DNA of 64,000 nt from Calendula officinalis (Eukaryota > Streptophyta > Magnoliopsida > Asterales > Asteraceae), in NCBI GenBank assembly GCA_963853835.1, contig OY970823.1, forward strand, positions 60,397,845-60,461,844, in the 5' to 3' direction. The notes beneath the pieces are model-generated. The model worked only from the letters and a program-made list of their open reading frames with translations. It did no database searches and had not been told where the DNA came from. A program made the translations under genes and the position numbers. Shown piece by piece: positions 23,864 through 34,804 of this stretch (the first letter of the stretch is position 1; each line of letters opens with the position of its first letter).

Positions 23864-26158
23864 TTAGAGGTTTACAATATTAGCAGTTTACATATTGGGA
23901 ATGGGAATTTGTGGCATCCTTTCTATATCCAGCATCTTCAATGACAACTTCTGTAAATAATCATTCTGCAAACAAAATAAATGTACAAGATTCAGATCCC
24001 AGAGTACTTCACAACTTATGAAAAATATGTAACTGTAACGAGTCAATTGGGTAAAACAAAATTGCTAGCTAAATAGAGATTCGGTCAAATTGGTCAAACA
24101 TCGAAGGTCGCCCGAACTGTATTTTAATCTAAAACAATTAACAACCTACGAAATTGTGTTAGTGCCCATTTTGCCACTTGTCATATTTATATTTATAATA
24201 AATATATATATTACACAAACACACAACGAACCTGGCTTGTTGCAGTAGTAAAAACATTATCTTCAAACCTCTCAGCAATACACTTGATTTCTTGTAATCC
24301 CTCATCACCGTAGTATGGAATATGTTTCTTCAAAGTTTTCATTCTATACAATATCAACATGTGTTAGTCAATTAATGTATAATTTCAGAAAATAACAAAA
24401 AAAAATTAAAAATTCAGTAAAAAAACAATCAATATTGTATGCTACGCATTACGCATATAATTACGCATATAAGTTATGAAAATAAGCCTAAAAACGCAAT
24501 TCCTATTTAACAACGGTGTCATAAAGGTGTAACTTCAGTTTCAACTTTTAATCATTCTCAATAGTCAATAGCCATTTGTTTAGACAAAAAAGACAAGCAT
24601 AGAGACTATATTTCTACACAAATGATGCACTATCAACAACAAAATTCCGACAATTAACATCATTATAGTTAAAGTAAGATTGTCAGAAAATCAATGTAGG
24701 TACGTAACCAAATTCTTAGGCCACATAAAAATTTAAAAAAAAAATTAAGATTATGATATAAATACGTACATCTTGTTCACCATCCTTTCACGCGAATCTG
24801 CAGGCAGTTGAGCCTTCCAATCACCAGGTTCCATGGAGAGATCTTAAGTAGGAATCCAGTTATTTGAATATGATTAAGAATTATTATAAATATACCCTGT
24901 TTTTTAAGAGAAAAAAAAAACTCATGTTTAGAAACAGGATTTTGTGAATTACCTGGATCATAGTTGAAGTGTAAAGCATCTGGCATGGGATTTTGTGATC
25001 TAGTTTCCATACTCAGCATTTTTATGGATATCTTACGCAAATAATCAGACTGCAAACCAAATGAATTTAAGGATTTTTAGGTTTATTAAATCTTCATTCT
25101 AAAAAAAAGAAAAATCATAAAATATATATTTATATAATATAAGGAGACAAAAACCTGGCTTGTTGCAGCAATATAAATCTTTTCTTCAAACCTGACAGCT
25201 ATTTTCTTAAGTTCCTGTAATCCTTCATGTCCAGATACTAGAATATGTCTTTTCAACGTATCCATTCTATGCAATAGCAACATGTATCAGTCAGGTATAT
25301 AACATATATTATGGTAAAATAATAAATAAATCATCTTACAAATAAAAATACCAAATTTAAAGAAAATGATATAAATACATACATCTTGTTCACGATCCTT
25401 TCACGCGAATCTGCATGCAGTTGAGCCTTCCAATCACCAGCTTCCATGGAGGATCCTTAAGTAGGCATCCAGTTATTTGAATACGATTAAGAATTAGCTA
25501 TATAACCTGTATTATTTTTTTTAATCGTGTTTTAAAAAAATGGTTTAATGAAATACCAGGATCAGAGGGGTTTATAACATTAGCAGCAGAGCTGGACTGT
25601 AAAGCATTTGGAATGGGATTTTGTGGTCCAGTTTCCATAGTCAGCATTTTTAAGGATATCTTACGCAAATAATCAGACTGCAAACCAAATGAATTAAAGG
25701 ATTTTTAGGTTTATTAAATCTTCATTCTAAGAAAATAAAAATCTTAAAAAAGTATTTATATTTATATAGTATAAGGAAACAAAAACCTGGCTTGTTGCAG
25801 CAGTATAAATCTTTTCTTCAAACCTGACAGCGATTTTCTTAAGATCCTGTAACCCTTCATGTCCAGATACTGGAATATGTCTCTTCAACGTATCCATTCT
25901 ATGCAATAGCAACATGTATCAGTTAATAATGTAGGTATATAACATAAATTTATGGTAGAAAAATATTTAAAATCATCTTACAAATAAAAATACCAAATTT
26001 TAATAAGAAAATGATATAAATACGTACATTTTGTTTACAATCCTTTGTCGTGAATCTGCTTGCAACTGAGCCCTCCAATCACCAGACTCCATGGATGACC
26101 CACCAACAGCACCGGTTCCACTCTGAGTAGGCCTTTGAGAACGAATTGCATTTCTCAT
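23864..26158 (-). CDS. Putative MED15-derived protein with three KIX repeats (copies D, C, B)
   Basis: Nine exons in transcript order: D 26158-26028, 25898-25787, 25677-25557; C 25455-25383, 25266-25155, 25049-24953; B 24842-24770, 24343-24232, 23965-23864. The 933 nt are open with all junction phases compatible: 310 aa. Each trio encodes a MED15-type KIX: GDWRAQLQADSRQRIVNK / MDTLKRHIPVSGHEGLQDLK / SDYLRKISLKML in D and close versions in C and B. The last exon has a one-base insertion after NDYLQKLS, so helix 3 of repeat B is altered and translation ends at 23864. No Gln-rich or C-terminal MED15 part follows. The exon-1 acceptors of C and B are weak (CTTAAG). An alternative first exon at 26324-26251 (METNWRAYQPKY..) can splice in phase to 26165, giving 337 aa. 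A leader copy lies upstream at 27080-27330. It could be a KIX decoy (inference) or three decaying copies that happen to stay open. Confidence 0.5.
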
Positions 26159-26377
26159 TGACAAACTATCAAATCAAAACATGATGTACAATCAGAAAAT
26201 TAGGAAACCCTAACAAACTAATTATCGTACAATCAATAAAATACATATACATTTTATTTACAATATAAATCCGAAATAGATATAGCATATATTTCGGCTG
26301 ATAGGCCCTCCAATTCGTCTCCATTTCATATATCATTTAAATGCCACAGTTAAAAAGAATCAAGTATAACTTAAATT

Positions 26378-26681
26378 TAGGGGTGAGCATTTCGGCCGAA
26401 GAAACCGAACCGAAAACTGAACCGAACCAAAACCGATAACATGTTATCGGTTCAGTTTCGCGGTTTCGGTTTTGAAAATTCATCGTTTTCGGTTCGGTTT
26501 TCGGATAAAAATGAGCATTTGGTCTAAAAAAGCCAAACCGAAACTGAACCGATCCGAAACCGAACCGAACCAAAACTGATAACATGTTATCGGTTCGGTT
26601 TCGGTTTTGAAAATTCATCGTTTTCGGTTTCAGTTCTATCAGTTTCGGTTTGGTTCGGTTTTTGGACCGAGCTCACCCCTA
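26378..26681. mobile_element. hAT-type MITE with TAGGGGTGAGC ends
   Basis: Terminal inverted repeats TAGGGGTGAGC and GCTCACCCCTA enclose a low-complexity interior of CCGAACC/GGTTCGG repeats. The flanking 8-mers CTTAAATT and TTTGAATT agree at six of eight positions, an aged hAT target-site duplication. It is inserted in the 5' flank of the tri-KIX locus. The same family occurs at 50565-51047. Confidence 0.75.
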
Positions 26682-27079
26682 TTTGAATTCATTATGTATG
26701 GTGATATGTAGCAGTCACAATTGAACTAAGTAGTGCTTCTACTTTGTGTTTCATGTAGAAAATGCATGAGAAATAGAATGTGATCAGCCAGTAGTTCGAT
26801 GTATTACTTCAGATGAGTATATATACTCTTATGATGCTTATTTATATATCTAAATATATATTATTTTCAAAATATCAAATTTAATAACAGCCATTTACTT
26901 CCAAATTCCCATGATTTCTACACTTTCAACTTCTAAACTTACTCCCTCCCAAGCTTCTTATGTTTCCAACTTCAAGATTGATATAGATTGTAACTGGTCC
27001 AGGAATATAACTGCTATATAAAAAGTAAAATAGAATAATTTTGGTGTAAAATTCACAAACAATTCATGTTAATTTTGCA

Positions 27080-27330
27080 ATTGAATAAACTAAATTCGAT
27101 ATTTAATAACAGCTACAGCAACACTTATTCTCACAAAAAAAAACGTATTAGCATAACAAAACCTAGAAATCAGTACTTCTAAATTTGTTTACTTCTAAAG
27201 CTCCAGTTTGATTGTATAAAAAATAGGTCAGGAATGAACTACCGTACATACCACACAGAGTTAGGGTTTTGGTCGCCGGAAGCAACTGAACGTAGTTGTT
27301 CCCCTTTCAGAAGTAATTGATCGACTGCAA
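27080..27330 (-). repeat. Copy of the MED15A leader upstream of the tri-KIX locus
   Basis: Matches about 15130-15420 and 21430-21720: TTGATTGTATAAAAAATAGG, ACATACCACACAGAG, GTTAGGGTTTTGGTCGCCGG and AGAAGTAATTGATCGACTGC on plus. The stretch for GATGCCTAACTCTA is missing here. Presumed 5'UTR/promoter of the tri-KIX transcript if there is one. Confidence 0.75.
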
Positions 27331-27506
27331 AATGTGGAACAACTTTGCGTGTATTTGATTATTACAGAAACGCGTATTTGACTTTTGGAGTCTTTATTTT
27401 ACATTAGTATAATTAGAAGATAACAGTTTATGAATTTAGTAGGTAATGTTTTATTAATTACTATCTTTATTTTAGATGAAGATCGGAGATAAAGGTTATA
27501 GTATTA

Positions 27507-27829
27507 GAGCATTGGGTGTGGTCACACCAAGTCGGAGTACCACATCCGCGTCACCTATGCGCCACATAATTATTTCACATTTCACATTCAAAACCCCAAA
27601 TACCCTCTCTACCATAACTTAACCTAAAATATATTTTTTGGACCCACTAAAATACCCCTTACCCAATAAAAACACCAAAAATATACTCTCTCTCCTCCAT
27701 ATTCGTCCGTTACTTCAACCATTGGTTCGACTTGGTGGCTCACTCACACCACTTAGGGTGTGGTGGCGAGCCCTTTTTGTTGATGTGGCATCCGGCGGTG
27801 TTGGTCCCTCGTGACTGCACCTGATACTC
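27507..27829. mobile_element. PIF/Harbinger-type (Tourist-like) MITE
   Basis: Ends GAGCATTGGGTGTGGTCAC and, on minus, GAGTATCAGGTGCAGTCAC, flanked on both sides by TTA (27504-27506 and 27830-27832), the 3-bp duplication of Harbinger elements. Length 323 bp; non-coding. Confidence 0.75.
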
Positions 27830-27994
27830 TTAGGTTGAGAATGTTTTCTATTATAAAAAGATAAAAAGACTGTAAGGTTGTAATTTAGTTTTCGCTTAAT
27901 ATTATTGATTTTGATATCAATTGGGAGAAATCTCAAAAGTAAGTTAGCTATAAAACTAATTAACCTATTGAACATTGATTAATCTACATTATTA

Positions 27995-28030
27995 TTAACT
28001 AGGCTAAAACTTGCGCGATGCGGCGGCTGC
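27995..28030 (-). mobile_element. Possible Helitron 3' terminus
   Basis: Read on minus: GCCGCCGCATCGCGCAAG, then TTTTAGCCTAG before T. GC-rich hairpin followed by CTAG about 10 nt later fits a Helitron 3' end, but no matching 5' end was located. Confidence 0.4.
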
Positions 28031-31000
28031 AAACTATATGTTCCTGACGATAAAATGTTCATTGGTTATATATTTTTATAACGAATACATTACATAAACA
28101 TGAAAACTATGTATTAAATAGAGGTAAAAAACAAGAATTAGCATTGTCGTTGAAAAGTTGTTTGGCTACATGTTTTGATATATAATTACACAGATTATCC
28201 ATCTCTAATGTTTCTTGTTATAAAAGAATAACCCTAATTAAGTATAAAATAGAGGGAAAAAGTATGTTTATGCGTATTAGTTATCATGTAAAACCTCCCA
28301 ATACACCACGTTTGGTGTGTAAATTCCGTCGAGATTAATTTTTTTTGCTAGAGTTACTAATACTTTTGTCGTGTCACGTGAAATTCTTCTTGAAAGGGAA
28401 AATTTTCCAGTCGAAAATATAGTTCGCAATGCGGCGACAGCCGACAGGTACCCTATGCAACTATATTTGCGGCGAGCAAAAATTGTCCAGTTACATATTT
28501 TTTCTAACAATAATATGGTACAAACCCTATTAGTAAGTTTCGAGATGAAGAAGATGGTGGTAGCCATATCGAGGTTTATGACAAATGAACTGATGACATA
28601 CTAATTATATTTTTCATAAGCTTACAAGGTCACTGGGATTTATGCTTCTACCTAAAACCAAGGATCGAGCTGGTGCAGTCACCCAACCTGAACCATACAA
28701 CCAACATGCCACGATTCACAACAGTCATCAAATGGGTCCACTCTAACTTTTTGAGTTTATAAACACCCAAATTATTACATCTGAAATACTCAATTGTTCC
28801 AATACAAATCTACAATTCTATAATTCATCAACTCCTGATATTTATATTTACTAAAATCCATAGCAACTAAAATGCATATTTTACAAATTTAAGATGATTA
28901 AACTTGTCTAAAAATAGGATTGAACCAAAGAATCATGCTATCAAAAACACTTAAGTTGATTTCCACGTTAGCACTTGTTGAAACATCTCATATAACTCTT
29001 TGCATGCCTAAAAAAGTTATTAAATTCATATGTAATATCATATATTTTCCCAAAATCAAACAAAAAAGTCAAACATCTTTTCTTTAACTTATCAAGCTGA
29101 TAAAGCCAGCTTATCACAATCTCTCAAGAACATCCCGAATTTATATCTTCCAGCAAACTTTCTTCAAGCAAAACCTTCAAATTTAAAATCTCATATTTAT
29201 TTGCAGCACCTAAAAGTGCAAGTCGATGTTTCCAAAAAAAATATATATATATCTTCTTGATTAATTGTTCCATATAAGTAATATATATAAAAGTGTCATA
29301 TCTTGAATATTAACTGTTGATGATTTGTTTTTCTTGAAGATTATGAAGAAACATACTGTGAAAATAGTAGACCTTGCAGACAAAATTGCTTTGTGTGCTT
29401 TTAATGTTCCACCATCAGCCACGCTTCAAATATGAGAGAAAATCCAGCCACTTCAAACAAGAAAATATAGGGATTCTTTTCTTCTTTTTCACTCAAATAC
29501 CCTTAACAAGAATCACTAGACCCACTTGAATTATCTATATGAGAGCTATCATTATACTCGTTAATTATATATATTGAAAACGGAATATGAAATTGGAAAT
29601 CCGTGTAAAATTATTAGAATAAAAGAATATAATGGTACAAGAAGAGATCAACAAAGAAAAGAAAACATGAAGCGTTCAACAGTTGAACTTTTCCTTTACG
29701 CGCACAATCTCCATTAGGGCATGTATCTTGAAACATTATTCCTGAAAAAAACATGTTTGAAGAAAATCCTCAGAAAAAAAAGTAGAATATACCTTGTCGG
29801 AAGTGAGGAACACCCTTATCGCATTTGATATGGCCTAAATCCTTGGGTCTATGTAGAAAATAATAATGCGATAAAGAATGTGAAGAACTCAAACATCTCA
29901 AACAAAATTCCTGCCCATTAAAACCAAACCGGTCAAAAACCAAAAATAAAACCAAAATCTCACTACAATAAAACTCTCTCTACAGATCAATATATAGATC
30001 TGATCACTCATACACATGAAGAAATGAAACCTATATACAAACAATACAAGCCGTAATTATTAAGAGAGAAAACATTGAGAGAGAACCTGCAAAAAACTAA
30101 GAAATACACACCCATAAACATTTGTATATCTGTAAAACAATGTAATTAAACTAAACCCATTACAATTCAATATATTTAGAATTTGAAATTACAATTCAAT
30201 TCAATATATTTAGAATTTGACATTACAATTCAATGCTCACAAAAAATCAAGGGGCTAATTATTTCTTTCCATATGTTACAAACTAATCCCAATTGTATGC
30301 GACATCAGCTCTTGGCTATGAATTGGAACTGAAGAATAGTAGTTTGGTGGTTTTGGGTATTGAACCAAATATCAATTGTGGCGTTGTGGTAAAACAGATT
30401 TCTAGGGTACTGGAGGTCCCAAGTTCGAAACTCGTTCACAACGTTTTTTTTATAATTTTGTTGTGGGTTTAAGACATTCCACAAATGGCAGGCCTAGATT
30501 AAGACCTGCTATTATTATAAATTATTTGCTCATTATATATAGTAGAGATGACGACATAATTTAAATTAAAACTACAAAGATGCAGGCAAATTGCCAGGCA
30601 AATATCGAACGTTTTTCTTCCACTCCTTTCGGTCAGCAATATCAGCCCATAATTTAGGGCGGAAACACATCTGTTTCCATAAAAAAACGATTCCACTCCA
30701 TGACTGCACGGCTTTAAATGTGTTGTCGATTACCTGAAATTAAATGCAGCGATTTATGTGGGCCGGCATTAAAATGGCGTTGTCAAAATTGCAAGTGTTG
30801 ATGGGCCGGTGTAAATATACTTGGGAAACACCTTATGTGGAAAGTGTTACGAATTTGTAACCAAAGCCGTGTCAAAATTGCTTTATAAAGTAGTATAGAT
30901 TTAAGTTTTTGGTATGTTATTTTATCCTTACACCACAATCAGGTCTTATCAATAAGTATCATAGTACTTTTTTTTTTAAGTTTGTTAGAAAAGAAAATGT

Positions 31001-31951
31001 TCATCTGCCGGCATTGTTCTTCCTGCAACATTGTTCACGCAAAAAATTGGAGATTTGAAATTTCATCTTTGAGCATTATGGGAATTATTATTTCTTGATT
31101 AATAATGGTTAAAAATTGCGGATTTGGAGGTTGAATTCAAACACCATCGAGATGAAACTTTTGCACGATTAACCACTTTGGAAACTGAACTACCAGCTAT
31201 GTGATTGGATGCTAATCGACGTCATTGTGAAGTTGATGACAGATTCTATAAAAAAGGTCTGGAGGTCCTAATCACAATGGTATAATTTATTTTTAAAATG
31301 AGAGAAAAAGATTGAAGAATTAATCAGTCGCCTCACAATGTTCGTTGCTCACGCAAATATGTTATAGAAGTATATCTTTAGGTGGACAAAAAATAGATAA
31401 ATCAAGTTATAAGAAATATACTAATCGAAGAAAGATATTTATGATGGATAGATGCTTACCCTTTGGTACCCACTGTAACTACAAATTATATATAGTACAT
31501 ATAATAACAATATAATGTATGGTTTTTAGGGCACTATAATGTTTAATGTTATTAGCAAACTCGCCATTGATCGAGGTACTAGCTAAAGCATACTTACGGT
31601 GTGCATCTGATATAAAAAACAAAATATAAACATGTTATATTACAAAAATGTCACAAAATGTAATCAGAAGAGAAAAAACAAAATACAAATATCTAAACAA
31701 TATGAAAATTAAGCAAACAAACATTATATATTGATCATCTAACATTCTTGTAAGAATGTAATCTGACTCCTCCATTAAAACTACTCGAGTAATGATACAT
31801 CTAAACATAAAAAAGAATCTTAATGTCACACTGCATGAATCAATGTCATGTAACGTTAAGTTGATGTACCATTTCATGCTGAGTATACCTCTATACATAC
31901 ACATACACATATCAATATATGTATGTATACATACACACAATCTTCACCAAT
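28031..31951. other. Long intergenic spacer with a tRNA-derived SINE and a weak ORF pair
   Basis: AT-rich. About 30370-30445 is tRNA-like, with GGCGTTGTGGTAAAACAG as an A-box region and GGTCCCAAGTTCGAAACTCG as a B box, then T-rich sequence: probably a SINE. On minus, two open segments with matching phase (29955-29793 and 29741-29614) could encode 96 aa containing FCLRC and CPNGDCARKGK, but no homology is recognised and it is not called as a gene. An ORF pair on opposite strands at 28277-28604 has no recognisable motif. Confidence 0.4.
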
Positions 31952-32311
31952 TCACCCGAGCCGAAGAAGGCTGCATAGATGTTTGGTGGCGGAATCATCA
32001 AAAGCGCCATGATCCGCCACCATAGTGAAGGTGTGATCTTGTTTCTTGGTGAAGAATGAAGGTAGAGGTAGAGACCTAGGGGAGGGAGAATGATAGAAAG
32101 CCGATCCCGCATATGAATCATCATCATTAATTATGCAGTTATTCGGTTTGGATGTTGAACCCGTTTTCTCCGATACAAGTGATCTAATCGGTTGTGGTTT
32201 CTTGTAACCATTATTGTTGTTACGGTACGAATTACCGTTTTTTCGGATGATTACCGGAGGAATATTGACGTTGATGAAACAATCTTGTGGGTGCAACACC
32301 TCCGTACCCAT
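31952..32311 (-). CDS. Small MGTEVL / LPLPSF-motif plant protein of unknown function
   Basis: Single-exon 119-aa protein. It starts MGTEVLHPQDCFIN, keeps YAGSAFYHSPSPRSLPLPSF near residues 67-87 and ends ATKHLCSLLRLG. The start signature, the proline-rich SPSPRSLPLPSF motif and the terminal LL(R)L stretch are, as I recall, conserved in a family of uncharacterised plant proteins with a PNRC-like, EVH1-binding type motif. An in-frame upstream ATG at 32485 would add 58 residues with a hydrophobic FLFWFLIEFSFLFLFL run. The ATG at 32311 is preferred because relatives begin MGTEVL, so the upstream part is probably 5'UTR. The protein is rich in Asn and Ser, with no membrane segment. A role in mRNA decapping contacts is only a guess from the motif. 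Confidence 0.7.
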   Translation of the reverse strand: MGTEVLHPQDCFINVNIPPVIIRKNGNSYRNNNNGYKKPQPIRSLVSEKTGSTSKPNNCIINDDDSYAGSAFYHSPSPRSLPLPSFFTKKQDHTFTMVADHGAFDDSATKHLCSLLRLG

Positions 32312-33177
32312 CAGCTTTCTTGCGAAAAGGAGGTGGGTATGGAGAAAAAGAAAAAGAAAACTAAATTCTATGAGAAACCAGAAGAGAAATTGTTTATGAA
32401 AAATGTGTCTATAATAACTATGTGAATGATTAGAACCAGAAGTTGATTGGTTATATAAATTAGAGTGTGAGGAGTGGGTGGTCATGAGAAAAAGGTGGGT
32501 TCGGTTCCACCAGCTTTAATTTGATTTTTGGTGGATGACATGCTTCTTAATTTAATTAACCTATTTTAAAGGTGTTTCATTTAGGTAAATATTTATTAGA
32601 TGGATCAAGGAAAGGTTTTGAAACAATCATGGTTAAGTCATATATAACACGGTTAAAACTCGGGCCACCTCGAAGGAGCACGTTATAAATAAAAATTTCC
32701 TTTTTGAAAAATATTTAACTTTGAAACACATGTACAATTAAACTAGATGTAGGATTTTAGCCAAGATTATTTTTAATGACTTATGCAAGTGAAACACACA
32801 AAGATCCGAATATTAGATACGAGTTAGAAGTCGCTCAAAGTATATTTAATCATATAGAACCTTATAAATCGATCTATATTTATAAAGTTACGAAAAGAGA
32901 TTTATATAAAATGTCAAAAAGATCTATGCAACTTTAGGCCAACTACTTCACATAATCCAAGTAAAACTCACATAAACAGAACAAATTTAAATCATATGAC
33001 CAGTAGACATAACCATTCAATTGTTTAAAACACGAACATAAGATCTCGTATACATCTTTTTAGTCGGTAATCAAACACAATTAAGTACAAAACGGTATAT
33101 ATATTAGTAAATCACAAGCAAAAAATTACAAGAAAAAACTTACATAAAGTGGTTAAAAAAACCAAAAAATATTATAA
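32312..33177. other. Intergenic between two minus-strand genes
   Basis: Holds the presumed 5'UTR and promoter of the small MGTEVL gene and the 3'UTR of the prolyl hydroxylase. No other ORF or repeat recognised. Confidence 0.5.
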
Positions 33178-34804
33178 TTAACAGAGCTTGCAGCTTCTGC
33201 GACAATAACCAGGTAATTCGGGAGTTCCTACCATATACTCTTTATTCTTGGTGCATTCTCCCAATGCAGCCCATCTTTCACAGTTTTCATTTTGATCCTT
33301 ACAGTTTCCACCATTGTCAACAACTTTGTCAAACGAGTCAACATGAATCCATTTTGTTGCTGACCATTTTTCCCCTTCAAGAACAGGGCAACCACCGTGA
33401 AGGCTACTTGCATCTGGGATGGCAGTTGGTTGTAGGCTGAAGAAGAGTAGTGCATCTCCTTTTTTTGGTTTAACTGTTTTATTTTTGTATAAATGTATTA
33501 ATGTGGTTCTATAAAAATGGAATTTTAAAAAAGTGATTTTTGTGTCAATAGCTCACCTGCAATTCCTTTCTTTGCACATTCAGACAAATCACCATCCGGT
33601 TTTATTGTTTTATGATGACGAGAAGGCTCCTATTAAAAAATTAAACATCATTAAATTTAATTCAGCAACAAGGAAAAAATGGCAAATAAATAAATAAAAA
33701 ATAACTGTCCTCTGCTGATGGGAAAACCGTTTCACTGCCTTTTTCAACATCACTAAGATACATCAACACAGTTGCTATTCGGTGTCCACCATGTGCAACA
33801 TTAACAGGGTCGGTGAAGTAATCAAAATGCGGGTCGTATTTTTGGCCATGTTCATATCTTAGTACTTGCATATCCTCTCCATTTTCTTAAAAATTAAAAT
33901 TAAAAAAAATAAGAAGTTGTTAAGTTATTTAGGAAGATTATGAACAAATCAATTTAGAAATATTTTATATTTATGCATAATACGCATAAAAGTACGGGTA
34001 AGTCTAAGATGCAATTTTATGCCACGTACCTTTTGGTAGGAAGGTCCAAGTTGCAATTTTATCTTCTATGCCGGAAACAATTGGATCCTATGCAAAGTGT
34101 AAAATTGATATAAATAGTTCAGGGTAGATAGTATTAAATAGGTGATTAATAGTTAATTATATTCAAAAGGAAGAAATTTTATATAATGGTAAATAGCATA
34201 TATAAGATTTGATTAGCACTAAGTACCTTGTTTTTGGCGATAAACATCCCAGAACTTGTTCGAACCTCACTAAGCTTACTCTGACCAGAAACATTATCTG
34301 CAACTGCAGATCTCTTCAGCTCAGATTTAGCCTGTGACATAACAATAACATTCCCCAAAATAAGCCCTAAATCGATTAGGTCAAAAACATCTAAAATCTT
34401 CCACTATTATGATTCTGATTTTTTTAGTTTCAATCCAATATATGTTAATGATGAGTGCATCAAAGTTATAATGCAATTTAGCAAATAAATCAAGCATTAC
34501 TCACGAGAGAAATCAAGTGATCGCATTCTTCTTCCGTGAGAAAACCCTCGTACACGAAAGCCCTATGAAATTAAATCACGATATCAAAAATTAACAGAAC
34601 AACACAATTCGATAAATTTGCACTATCGAATCAGCTAAAAATTGCATAAAAATAGCTTAATTGTGTGATATTTTTTTAAATTTACCTTGGTTTCCATGAA
34701 ACTTGTTTGACTTTAGATGGATTGATGATAGATGAACTCGATGATCGAGATACAATGAACAGAAATGAAATCAGTAGAAGATGAACAACTGAAGGAGTAG
34801 TCAT
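33178..34804 (-). CDS. Prolyl 4-hydroxylase with C-terminal ShK domain
   Basis: Fe(II)/2-oxoglutarate dioxygenase that hydroxylates prolines in secreted (HRGP/extensin-type) proteins, in the ER/Golgi. Seven exons in transcript order: 34804-34686, 34562-34505, 34331-34227, 34087-34030, 33885-33710, 33629-33557, 33473-33178; 294 aa. Residues ~5-20 (VVHLLLISFLFIV) are a signal anchor. Catalytic motif: His133 and Asp135 (YDPHFDYF), distal His222 (SSLHGGCPV), Lys232 (EGEKW) for 2-oxoglutarate. Residues ~254-294 form a Cys-rich ShK domain (CERW..GECTKN..GYCRRSCKLC). Length and layout match plant P4Hs of the At3g28490 type. Oddity: the exon 5/6 boundary that keeps the frame (..FPSAE / EPSRHH..) has GA, not GT, after exon 5 (GAG|GACAGTTAT); the nearest GT shifts the frame into a stop. 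The gene may be splice-defective in this allele, use an unusual donor, or carry a sequence error. Confidence 0.88.

Noticed and set aside
25086..25915. Each KIX exon copy as its own one-exon gene
   Set aside because: The frames begin with intron bases (MLLLHR..) and run into donors; exon boundaries match MED15A exactly.
28277..28604. Overlapping ORFs of 96 and 77 aa on opposite strands
   Set aside because: No recognisable domain, no splice context, mutually exclusive frames.
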